DNA of 64,000 bases. It comes from Streptomyces sp. NBC_00775 (GTDB lineage Bacteria > Actinomycetota > Actinomycetes > Streptomycetales > Streptomycetaceae). Positions 46,689-54,317 of this stretch are shown here, one piece after another (positions within the stretch are counted from its first letter, which is position 1; each line of letters opens with the position of its first letter). Below the pieces are notes generated by a model. That model was not told the origin of the DNA. It searched no databases and was given only the letters and a program-made list of their open reading frames with translations. The position numbers and the translations under genes are program-made. The stretch spans positions 3,286,001 to 3,350,000 of the forward strand of contig NZ_CP108938.1 in NCBI RefSeq assembly GCF_036347135.1, read 5' to 3'.

Positions 46689-47459
46689 CTACGCGTGGGC
46701 CGCGACCCCCGCCGACTCCTCCACCTCCAGCAGCGACGCGCTCTGCCGCTCCTCCTCGAACGCCTTGCGTCCGCCGCGCAGGCCGAACAGCCGCTTGGCG
46801 AGGGCGATGTAGAGCACCGCCAGGATGTTGAGGACCAGGGTGGCGATCTTCAAGTAGCTGACGTGCTCAGTGAGTTCGTAGATCTCCAGGGGCAGGAAGG
46901 CGGCGGTGGCGACGACCGTGAGGTACTCCGCCCAGCGCTTGGCGTACCAGAGTCCGCCCGCCTCGATGAGTTCGATCAGGGCGTACGCCAGCAGCAGCAC
47001 GGCCACCAGCGTCAGGGTGGAGTGCTTGTAGCCGAAGGTCTTCTGGATGGTGCCGACCACGGGCGAGTGGTCGAGGTCGTAGTGGAAGTGCCTGAAGACC
47101 GGGCGAAGGACGTCGAGGTACTCGTCGAAGAGCCGGCGCACCGAGTCCTGGCTGTTGCTGAACTTCCACACGGCGGCCGCCACCAGCACGATGAACACGC
47201 CGCGCACGGCCCGCTCGATCGCCAGGAAGCGCAGGATGAACAGATCGCGCAGCACCTTGCCGCGCGGCACCAGCGGAGCCTCTTCCGCCGGGCCGGAACC
47301 ATGCGGGTCGCCCAGCACGAAGTCACCGCAGCGCAGACAGCGCCATGCCTCGCCCAGGCTCGTCCCGGCACGCAGCCGCGCCCGCAGCTCCGACTCGTTC
47401 GGCGCGTACGTCACATGCCCGCGCCGCGCACATGTGCGCCGGTCCCAGTCGATCTTCAT
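46689..47459 (-). CDS. DUF2127 family membrane protein
   Basis: This 256-residue protein starts at ATG 47459. The N-terminal 60 residues are soluble, with Cys pairs (RTCARRGH, WRCLRCGDFVLG) that could bind zinc. About five hydrophobic segments follow (FIVLVAAAVWKF, TLTLVAVLLLAYALIELIEAG, IATLVLNILAVLYIALAKRLFG). The AYALIELIEAGGLW block is characteristic of DUF2127. The function of the family is unknown. It is separated from the downstream AAA gene by 189 bp. Confidence 0.85.
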   Translation of the reverse strand: MKIDWDRRTCARRGHVTYAPNESELRARLRAGTSLGEAWRCLRCGDFVLGDPHGSGPAEEAPLVPRGKVLRDLFILRFLAIERAVRGVFIVLVAAAVWKFSNSQDSVRRLFDEYLDVLRPVFRHFHYDLDHSPVVGTIQKTFGYKHSTLTLVAVLLLAYALIELIEAGGLWYAKRWAEYLTVVATAAFLPLEIYELTEHVSYLKIATLVLNILAVLYIALAKRLFGLRGGRKAFEEERQSASLLEVEESAGVAAHA

Positions 47460-47484
47460 ACTCCCGTGTCCTCCGCAGAACGTG

Positions 47485-47517
47485 CCGTGCCGTGCCGGTC
47501 AGTCCGGCACGGCACGG
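47485..47517 (-). terminator. Hairpin terminator downstream of the MFS gene
   Basis: CCGTGCCGTGCCGG (47485-47498) and CCGGCACGGCACGG (47504-47517) form a perfect 14-bp stem with a 5-nt loop. It lies between the stop of the MFS transporter (47569) and the start of the DUF2127 gene, so it separates the two minus-strand transcripts. Confidence 0.75.
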
Positions 47518-47568
47518 TAGTGCATGTTCTACGAGACGGTGGGCCGAGGGTCGCGGTTCCGGGGTCGG

Positions 47569-49311
47569 TCAGCGGGTGGCGCTGGCCGCGGGTTCGGGCT
47601 CTTCGGCTTCCGGGGCGTCCGACGCGTCGGGCTCGGGCTCGGGCTCGGGCTCGAACGTGTCCGTCACGTCGGCCTCGGGCTTGGCCTCCGCCGTACGGCC
47701 GTTCCGCGGCAGCAACACAGCCACCAGCACCGTCCCCACCCCCAGGATCACCGCACCGATGAGGCTGGTGTGCGCGACCGCGTCCGCGAAGGACGAGCCG
47801 ACCGCGTCGGCCATCTGGTGGGCGCCCTGGGCGAGTTGGTCGGCCTGCGCCTTCACCTGCGCGGCCTTCTCCACATCCCCCGTCCGCGCGGCCTGCTCGG
47901 CGAGCTGCTGGGCCTTGTCTCCGATGCCCTGGGCGACCGCGTACCCCGCGCCCACCGAGTCCTGCGCCGTGGACAGGGCACCCGCCGGAAGCTTGCTGCC
48001 CGCGGTCGCGTCCGAGAGGTGCGAGGAGTACGAACTCGCCAGCACCGAACCGAGGATGGCGATACCGAGCGAGCCGCCGAGTTCCAGGGAGGTGTCGTTC
48101 ACCGCGCCGCCGACGCCCAGATCGGACTCGGGGAACGCGCCCATGATGGCGTCCGTGCAGGGCGACAGCGCGAGCCCGATCGCGAGGCCCAGGATGACGA
48201 GGGGCAGGACGAAATCGCCGTACGACGATGACGCGTCCACCTGGGTGAGCAGCGCGAGCGCCGCCGTGCCGCCGACCATGCCCGCGGTGACCGTGATCTT
48301 CATGCCGATGCGCGGGGTGAGGTAGCCGGTGAGCGCCGAGCCGACGAAGACGGCCCCGGCGAGCGGCAGCATGCGCACTCCGGTGTCCAACGCGTCGTAT
48401 CCGAGGACGAATTGGAGGTGCTGCGTGAGGTAGTAGAAGGCGCCGAAGACGGCCAGGAAGAACAGCGCGACGGCGAGGTTGGAGCCGGCGAAGCGGCGGT
48501 TCGCGAAGCGGCGTACGTCGATGACCGGGCGGGGGTGGCGCAGCTCCCACACCACGAAGAGCGCGAGGCCGACTCCCGCGACGACCGCGGCGGTCACGGC
48601 CTTGACACCCCAGCCGAAGTGCGGCCCTTCGATGATCATGTAGACCAGCGAGCCGATCCAGACCACGGACAGCAGACCACCCACGTAATCGATGCGGTGC
48701 TGATGCCCGGCCTTGGACGGCGGTACGAGCACGAGGGCGCCGATGATCGCGAGCGCGGCAATGGGCACGTTGATCAGGAACGTGGACGACCAGCCGTGGT
48801 GCTCCAGGAGCAGGCCCGCGACCAGCGGACCGGCGGCGATCGCGAGTCCGGCGGTGGCGGTCCACAGCACGATCGCCTTGGCCCGCTCCGCGCGCGGGAA
48901 GGTCGCGGCGAGCAGGGAGAGCGTGGCGGGCATGATCAGCGCGGCGCCGACGCCCATGACGGCACGGGCGGCGATCACCCCCGTGGAACTGCCGACGAGC
49001 GAGCCCGCGACGGCGCCTCCCCCGAAGACCACGAGTCCCAGAATGAGCGCCCCGCGCCGGCTGTACTTGTCGCCGATGGCGCCGAGCAGCAGCATCAGCG
49101 CGGCGTACGGGACGGTGTAGCCGTCGATGACCCACTGCAGGTCGGCGCTGGACAGCCCCAGGTCCTGGGTCATGTCCGGGGCCGCGACCGTGAGGGCGGT
49201 GTTCGCCATCACGATGATCAGCAGGCTCAGACAGAGGACCAGCAGCGCCCACCAGCGCCGGGCGTAGGGCCGGCCCATCCTCTCGACCGGTTCGTTCATG
49301 ACGAGACGCAT
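47569..49311 (-). CDS. MFS drug exporter, DHA2 family (14 TM)
   Basis: This 580-residue transporter starts at ATG 49311, about 10 nt after AGGAAGGG; ATG 49299 is possible. It has fourteen predicted membrane segments. Motifs include LQWVIDGYTVPYAALMLLLG and GDKYSRRGALILGL (motif A). A long hydrophilic loop near the C-terminus contains Ala/Gln-rich helices (AEQAARTGDVEKAAQVKAQA), and an acidic tail (EPEPEPEPD) ends the protein. DHA2 members export drugs and dyes in exchange for protons. The divergent TetR gene and two palindromes between them point to inducible efflux. Confidence 0.93.
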   Translation of the reverse strand: MRLVMNEPVERMGRPYARRWWALLVLCLSLLIIVMANTALTVAAPDMTQDLGLSSADLQWVIDGYTVPYAALMLLLGAIGDKYSRRGALILGLVVFGGGAVAGSLVGSSTGVIAARAVMGVGAALIMPATLSLLAATFPRAERAKAIVLWTATAGLAIAAGPLVAGLLLEHHGWSSTFLINVPIAALAIIGALVLVPPSKAGHQHRIDYVGGLLSVVWIGSLVYMIIEGPHFGWGVKAVTAAVVAGVGLALFVVWELRHPRPVIDVRRFANRRFAGSNLAVALFFLAVFGAFYYLTQHLQFVLGYDALDTGVRMLPLAGAVFVGSALTGYLTPRIGMKITVTAGMVGGTAALALLTQVDASSSYGDFVLPLVILGLAIGLALSPCTDAIMGAFPESDLGVGGAVNDTSLELGGSLGIAILGSVLASSYSSHLSDATAGSKLPAGALSTAQDSVGAGYAVAQGIGDKAQQLAEQAARTGDVEKAAQVKAQADQLAQGAHQMADAVGSSFADAVAHTSLIGAVILGVGTVLVAVLLPRNGRTAEAKPEADVTDTFEPEPEPEPDASDAPEAEEPEPAASATR

Positions 49312-49343
49312 GGCTACGGTCGCCCTTCCTCGTTCGACGCGGC

Positions 49344-49361
49344 TTGCACAGTGGTGTGCAA
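49344..49361. promoter_or_regulatory. TetR operator candidate 1
   Basis: TTGCACAGTGGTGTGCAA is an 18-bp palindrome (arms TTGCACA/TGTGCAA) 32 bp before the MFS start codon. Together with the second palindrome it fills the divergent promoter region. Confidence 0.85.
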
Positions 49362-49388
49362 TTGCTCAACCATGTGCAATGTACGTGG

Positions 49389-49406
49389 TTGCACAGCACT
49401 GTGCAA
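49389..49406. promoter_or_regulatory. TetR operator candidate 2
   Basis: TTGCACAGCACTGTGCAA is an 18-bp palindrome (arms TTGCACAG/CTGTGCAA), 58 bp before the tetR start. The two sites start 45 bp apart, and a further TGTGCAAT half-site lies between them (49374-49381). Confidence 0.85.
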
Positions 49407-49464
49407 ACAGGGAGGGTGGGGGCCTGGCGGGCGGGAGACCGGCCGTCGGCGAAAGGCGGGCAGA

Positions 49465-50082
49465 ATGGCAGCCATGACCACGGGTAACGCCAGCCGCGCG
49501 GATGTGAACCGCCGCCGCATCCTCGATGTCGCACTCGCCGAGCTGCTGCGCGACCCCGACGCGTCCATGGACCAGATCGCACGGGCCGCGGGCGTCGTAC
49601 GGCGCACGGTGTACGGGCACTTCCGGAACCGCGAGGCCCTGGTCGGCGCCCTGACCGACGAGGCGGTCGAAACGGTCGCGGCGGCGCACGCGGCGGGCCG
49701 CGAGGGCGTCGAGGACCCGGCGGAGTCACTCGCCCGCTCGACCCTGGCCGTCTGGGAGATCGCCGACCGCTACCGGCTGCTGGTCGCGCTCGCGCAGCGC
49801 AGCGTCACCATGCAGGGCATCCGCGACCGCCTCGCGCCGGTCCGCGAGGCCTGCGCGGAGATCCTCCGGCGCGGCCTGGAGCAGGGCGTGTTCGAGTCCC
49901 CGCTGCCGCCGCGCGCCCTGGCGTACGTACACGAGCAGTCGCTGTTCGCCCTCATGGACGCGGTGAACGACGGCCTGCTGGCAGCGGAAGAGGCGGGCCG
50001 CTCCGCCGCGGTCACCATGCTGACCGCGGCGGGCGTACCCGCCTCTCGTGCCACCGAGCTGGTGGCGAAGCTGAGCGATTGA
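49465..50082 (+). CDS. TetR family transcriptional regulator
   Basis: This 205-residue repressor starts at ATG 49465 after GAAAGG; ATG 49474 is an alternative. The DNA-binding domain is NRRRILDVALAELLRDPDAS then MDQIARAAGVVRRTVYGHFR, the typical TetR helix-turn-helix. The C-terminal ligand domain has no recognised subfamily. It is divergent from the DHA2 exporter, and the intergenic region holds two near-identical 18-bp palindromes. It most probably represses both genes until a drug-like ligand binds. Confidence 0.92.
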   Translation: MAAMTTGNASRADVNRRRILDVALAELLRDPDASMDQIARAAGVVRRTVYGHFRNREALVGALTDEAVETVAAAHAAGREGVEDPAESLARSTLAVWEIADRYRLLVALAQRSVTMQGIRDRLAPVREACAEILRRGLEQGVFESPLPPRALAYVHEQSLFALMDAVNDGLLAAEEAGRSAAVTMLTAAGVPASRATELVAKLSD

Positions 50083-50172
50083 GCTTCCTCAGCTGGTTCT
50101 TCAGTTGCTTCTTCAGTGATGCACCGAGCGGCCAGGCCTACGGGGGAGTGACCCAGCCGCTCGGCGCCTTGA

Positions 50173-50201
50173 GGGCGTGCCCCGTTCAGGGAGGCACGCC
50201 C
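50173..50201. terminator. Hairpin between convergent tetR and dctA
   Basis: GGGCGTGCC (50173-50181) and GGCACGCCC (50193-50201) form a perfect 9-bp stem with an 11-nt loop, about 90 bp after the tetR stop. It could end transcription from either side. Confidence 0.6.
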
Positions 50202-50212
50202 GGTCAAGTGGA

Positions 50213-50250
50213 GCGCCCCGTAAGGGGCGCGGGGAACTGCGCGACCAGCC
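50213..50250. repeat. Dispersed intergenic repeat copy between tetR and dctA
   Basis: GCGCCCCGTAAGGGGCGC forms a hairpin (GCGCCCC/GGGGCGC) continuous with GGGGCGCGGGGAACTGCGCG and ACCAGCC. This is the same motif as at 4300-4358 and 38924-39111. All copies lie at gene ends. Confidence 0.8.
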
Positions 50251-50310
50251 ACGACGTACCCGCAGCTTCCGAACGGTCCGCAGCTCCGAACCGCGCCCCC
50301 AGCGGAGCGC

Positions 50311-51699
50311 CTACGCCTTAGCCAGTTCCTTCTCGCCACCCTGCTCAGGCACCTCGGGCAGCTCAGCGGCAGCGTCCTCGTAGTCGTCCAGCAGCGTCTT
50401 CTCGTCGAAGGGCAGCTCACCGGCGAGAACCCGGCTCACCCGGTCCTTGTCGATCTCCTTCGTCCACGTGCCGATCAGGACCGTCGCCACCGCGTTGCCC
50501 GCGAAGTTCGTCAGGGCGCGCGCCTCGCTCATGAACCGGTCGATGCCGACGATGAGGCCGACACCGTCCACCAGGGCGGGCTTGTGCGACTGGAGACCAC
50601 CGGCCAGGGTGGCGAGACCCGCGCCGCTGACACCCGCCGCGCCCTTCGAGGCGAGGAGGAGGAAGAGCAGGAGCGGGATCTGCTCGCCGATGGACATCGG
50701 GGTGCCCATGGCATCGGCGATGTAGAGCGACGCCATGGTCATGTAGATCATCGTGCCGTCGAGGTTGAAGGAGTAGCCGGTCGGGACGGTGATGCCGACC
50801 ACCGGCTTGCTGACGCCCAGGTGCTCCATCTTCGCGATGAGCCGCGGCAGCGCGGACTCGGAGGAGGAGGTGGACAGGATCAGCAGGAACTCCCGGGCCA
50901 GGTACTTGAACAGCGAGAAGATGTTCAGCCCGGCGAAGGCGCGCAGCATCGCGGCGAGCACGATGAAGACGAACAGGAAGCAGGTCGCGTAGAAGCCGAG
51001 CATCAGCACGGCGAGGCTCTTGAGCGCGTCCACACCGGCCGAACCGACCACCGCGGCGATGGCACCGAAGGCACCGATCGGAGCGGCCCACATCACCATG
51101 GCGAGGATGCGGAAGACGAGCCGCTGGATGTGCTCGACACCGCGCAGCACCGGCTGGCCGACCGGCCCCATGGCCTGGAGAGCGAACCCGGCGAGCAGCG
51201 CGACGAGCAGGGTCTGCAGGACCTGGCCCTGGGTGAAGGCGGAGACGAAGGTCAGCGGGATGATCGACAGCACGAAGTCGACCGGCGGCAGCGCGTCGGC
51301 GGACACCTGGTCGTGCCCGGTCGCCTTGATCGCTTCGGTCAGGTGCATCCCGTCACCCGGGTGCAGGATGTTGCCGACGACGAGACCGATGGTGAGCGCG
51401 ACGAGCGACATCACCGTGAAGTAGCCGAGCGCGATACCGCCGACCGCTCCGACCTTGGCGGCCTTCCGGACCGATCCGATTCCGAGCACGATCGTGCAGA
51501 AGATGATCGGCGAGATCATCATCTTGATCAGGTTCACGAAGCCCGTACCCAGGGGCTTGAGCTCGACCCCGGCGTCGGGCCAGATCAGTCCGACGGCGAT
51601 ACCGAGCGCCACCGCGACGATGACGGCGATGTACAGGTAATGGGTGCGATCCCGCTTCACAGCGGGTGCGGCAGGTGCGGTTCGGGGTGTGCTGGCCAC
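50311..51699 (-). CDS. dctA: C4-dicarboxylate:cation symporter DctA
   Basis: This roughly 462-residue DAACS-family symporter imports succinate, fumarate or malate with protons or sodium. GTG 51699 is preferred because AAGGAGG lies 6 nt upstream; the longer frame back to 51732 includes this ribosome binding site. Family motifs are LIKMMISPIIFCTIVLGIG, STSSSESALPRLI (serine-rich hairpin loop), GYSFNLDGTMIYM and FMSEARALTNFAGNAVAT. It is divergent from a CitA/DcuS-like kinase and its regulator, the classical arrangement for substrate-induced dicarboxylate uptake. Confidence 0.94.
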   Translation of the reverse strand: MASTPRTAPAAPAVKRDRTHYLYIAVIVAVALGIAVGLIWPDAGVELKPLGTGFVNLIKMMISPIIFCTIVLGIGSVRKAAKVGAVGGIALGYFTVMSLVALTIGLVVGNILHPGDGMHLTEAIKATGHDQVSADALPPVDFVLSIIPLTFVSAFTQGQVLQTLLVALLAGFALQAMGPVGQPVLRGVEHIQRLVFRILAMVMWAAPIGAFGAIAAVVGSAGVDALKSLAVLMLGFYATCFLFVFIVLAAMLRAFAGLNIFSLFKYLAREFLLILSTSSSESALPRLIAKMEHLGVSKPVVGITVPTGYSFNLDGTMIYMTMASLYIADAMGTPMSIGEQIPLLLFLLLASKGAAGVSGAGLATLAGGLQSHKPALVDGVGLIVGIDRFMSEARALTNFAGNAVATVLIGTWTKEIDKDRVSRVLAGELPFDEKTLLDDYEDAAAELPEVPEQGGEKELAKA

Positions 51700-51737
51700 G
51701 GCTGCCCTCCTTGACGACGTCGTCGGCATCATCCGGC

Positions 51738-51783
51738 GTGCGGCTCACGACCGGCGGAATCCCGGAGTGCGGCTCACGTCCGG
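51738..51783. promoter_or_regulatory. Direct repeats between dctA and the two-component system
   Basis: GTGCGGCTCACGACCGG (51738-51754) and GTGCGGCTCACGTCCGG (51767-51783) are 17-bp direct repeats, 16 of 17 identical, with a 29-bp period, just upstream of dctA. A CitB-type regulator commonly binds such tandem sites. They are the best candidate for the binding sites of the regulator encoded at 53628. Confidence 0.65.
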
Positions 51784-51900
51784 GGGGGATCCGGGAGGCG
51801 TGGACTCCCGGGGGATGCGGTGACTATCTCCCGGCTTGTGAGGGCGGTCACCCTTCCGTTCATTTAGTTCACACTTATATGGAGAGGCAGACTGAACGAC

Positions 51901-53631
51901 ATGCGCCTTCCCCGCGTCCCGCGACCCCGCAGCCTGGCCGGCCAGCTCTTCGGCATGCAGGCCGTGCTGATCGCGGTCCTCGTCGCCGGGTACGCGCTCT
52001 TCACCTACGTCAGCGACCGCGGCCAGGCCGAGGACGCGGCGGCCAGCCGGGCCATGGCCGTCGCCCGCTCGGTCGCGGACGCCCCTTCCGTGCACGAGGC
52101 GATCCGCACCACGAACCCCACGAAGACCCTCCAGCCGTACGCCCTCCAGGTGCAGCGGGACACCGGCATCGACTTCGTGACGATCATGAACCCGCAGGGC
52201 ATCCGCTGGACCCACCCCGACGAGAAACTGATCGGCAAGCACTTCCTCGGCCACATCGGCCCCGCCCTGAACGGCACGTCGTTCACGGAGACGTACACGG
52301 GCAGCCTCGGCGCGTCCATGCGTGCCGTCACCCCGGTCTACGACAACGGCCACATCGTCGGCCTGGTCAGCGCGGGCATCAAGGTCGAGGCGATCACCAA
52401 ACGCGTCCAGGAGCAAGTGTCGGCCCTCGTCGGGGTCGCGGCGGGCGCCCTGGCGCTGGGCGGCCTCGGCACGTACGTCATCAACGCCCGGCTGCGCCGC
52501 TCCACGCACGGCCTGAACGCGGCCGAGCTCAGCCGTATGCACGACTACCACCAGGCCGCGCTGCACGCCGTGCGCGAGGGGCTGCTGATGCTGGACGGGC
52601 AGTTCCGGGTGGCGCTGATGAACGACGGCGGGCGGGAACTCCTCGGTGTGACGGACGACGTGGTCGGCCGCTCGGTGGCCGAACTCGGGCTGCCCGCACC
52701 GCTGACGGGCGCGCTGCTGTCGGCGGAGCCCCGGGTCGACGAGGTGCATCTCACCGCGTCGCGCGTCCTCGTCGTCAACACCTCACCGGTCACCGGCGGC
52801 GAACGCCGCGGCACGGTGGTGACCTTGCGCGACGTCACCGAACTCCAGTCATTGATGGGCGAGTTGGACTCGGAGCGCGGCTTCACCCAGGCGCTGCGCT
52901 CGCAGGCGCACGAGGCCGCGAACCGTCTGCACACGGTGGTGTCCCTCATCGAGCTGGGCCGCGCCGAGGAGGCCGTCGACTTCGCCACGGCGGAGCTGGA
53001 GCTGGCGCAGACGCTCACCGACCAGGTGATCTCGGCGGTCAGCGAACCGGTCCTCGCGGCGCTGCTGCTCGGCAAGGCCGCGCAGGCGAACGAGCGGGGC
53101 GTGGAGCTGGTGGTGTCCGACGACAGCGCCATCGACGACGGACTCCTCCCCGAGAGCCTTCCGGCCCGGGACCTGGTGACCGTCCTCGGCAACCTGATCG
53201 ACAACGCGGTGGACGCGGCGCAGGGAACGGTGCGTGCGCGGGTCACGGTGACGGCGTTCACCGACGAGTCCGTCCTGGTACTGCGGGTCGCTGACACCGG
53301 CGCCGGGGTGGACCCGGCCCACGCCGAGCAGGTCTTCCAGCGCGGCTGGTCCACGAAACCGGCGGGACCCGGCGGCCGCGGCCTGGGCCTCGCCCTCGCC
53401 CGGCAGGCGGTGAGCCGCCACGAGGGCACGCTGACCGTGCGGGAGGCGTCCGGGGGCGGGGCGGAGTTCGAGGTGCGGCTGCCGTTGCCTACGGTGTCCT
53501 CGGCGCCGGCCGCGACACCGGCCTCCGTGTCGGGCGCGGCGGGGGACGCTGGCGCCGAGCCCGAGCCCACCCCGTCCGAGCCGGCCCCGCCCAAGCCTGC
53601 CCAGCACGCCTTGCCTGGAGGCGACGTATGA
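51901..53631 (+). CDS. Sensor histidine kinase, CitA/DcuS type
   Basis: This 576-residue kinase has a first membrane segment (LFGMQAVLIAVLVAGYALF) and an extracytoplasmic sCache domain (GIDFVTIMNPQGIRWTHPD). A second membrane segment (LVGVAAGALALGGLGTYVI), a PAS domain and a Spo0B-like dimerisation helix (LRSQAHEAANRLHTVVSLIE, with the phospho-His) follow. The HATPase domain has NLIDNAVDAAQG, DTGAGVDP and GRGLGLALARQAV. A Pro/Ala-rich tail of about 45 residues ends the protein. The family senses citrate or C4-dicarboxylates, which fits the divergent dctA. It overlaps the regulator gene by 4 bp. Confidence 0.93.
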   Translation: MRLPRVPRPRSLAGQLFGMQAVLIAVLVAGYALFTYVSDRGQAEDAAASRAMAVARSVADAPSVHEAIRTTNPTKTLQPYALQVQRDTGIDFVTIMNPQGIRWTHPDEKLIGKHFLGHIGPALNGTSFTETYTGSLGASMRAVTPVYDNGHIVGLVSAGIKVEAITKRVQEQVSALVGVAAGALALGGLGTYVINARLRRSTHGLNAAELSRMHDYHQAALHAVREGLLMLDGQFRVALMNDGGRELLGVTDDVVGRSVAELGLPAPLTGALLSAEPRVDEVHLTASRVLVVNTSPVTGGERRGTVVTLRDVTELQSLMGELDSERGFTQALRSQAHEAANRLHTVVSLIELGRAEEAVDFATAELELAQTLTDQVISAVSEPVLAALLLGKAAQANERGVELVVSDDSAIDDGLLPESLPARDLVTVLGNLIDNAVDAAQGTVRARVTVTAFTDESVLVLRVADTGAGVDPAHAEQVFQRGWSTKPAGPGGRGLGLALARQAVSRHEGTLTVREASGGGAEFEVRLPLPTVSSAPAATPASVSGAAGDAGAEPEPTPSEPAPPKPAQHALPGGDV

Positions 53632-54308
53632 CCGATCCCATCCGCGTACTCGTCGTCGAGGACGACCCGGTCGCCGCCGACGCGCACGTCATGTACGTCG
53701 GCCGGGTGCCCGGCTTCACGGCGGTCGGCAAGGCCCACACGGGAGCGGAGGCGCGCCGCGCCCTGGACCGTACGCCCGTAGATCTGCTCCTCCTGGACCT
53801 GCACCTGCCGGACGTGCACGGGCTGCAGCTCGCCCGCTCCCTGCGCGCCGCCGGGTATCACGCGGACGTGATCGCGGTGACGTCCGCGCGGGACCTGGCG
53901 GTCGTACGGGAGGGGGTCTCGCTCGGCGTCGTCCAGTACGTCCTGAAGCCGTTCACCTTCGCCACGTTGCGGGACCGGCTGGTGCGGTACGCCGAGTTCC
54001 ATGCCTCGGTGGGCGAGGCGAGCGGGCAGGACGAGGTGGATCGGGCGCTGGCGACCTTGCGCGCCCCGGGACCGGCCGCTCTCCCGAAGGGCCTGAGCGC
54101 ACCAACCCTGGAACGGGTCACCGTCGCCCTGAGGGATTGCGCCGAGGGCCTCACGGCGGCTGGAGTCGCCGAGGCGGTCGGCATCTCGCGGATCACGGCG
54201 CGGCGGTATCTGGAGCATCTGGTGGAGTCGGGGCGGGCGGCTCGGGCTCCGCAGTATGGGCAGGTGGGGCGGCCGGAGTTGCAGTATCGGTGGGTTCGGG
54301 GGGTTTGA
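53628..54308 (+). CDS. Response regulator, CitB/DcuR type
   Basis: This 226-residue regulator starts at ATG 53628 in an ATGA overlap with the kinase stop. The receiver has VLVVEDDPVAADAH, the phosphoacceptor Asp in DLLLLDLHLPDVHG and the Lys in YVLKPFTFATL. The C-terminal domain (LTAAGVAEAVGISRITARRY) is the winged helix-turn-helix of the CitB group rather than LuxR or OmpR. It should activate dctA in response to external dicarboxylates, probably through the direct repeats at 51738-51783. Confidence 0.93.
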   Translation: MTDPIRVLVVEDDPVAADAHVMYVGRVPGFTAVGKAHTGAEARRALDRTPVDLLLLDLHLPDVHGLQLARSLRAAGYHADVIAVTSARDLAVVREGVSLGVVQYVLKPFTFATLRDRLVRYAEFHASVGEASGQDEVDRALATLRAPGPAALPKGLSAPTLERVTVALRDCAEGLTAAGVAEAVGISRITARRYLEHLVESGRAARAPQYGQVGRPELQYRWVRGV

Positions 54309-54317
54309 GCGCGGGTG

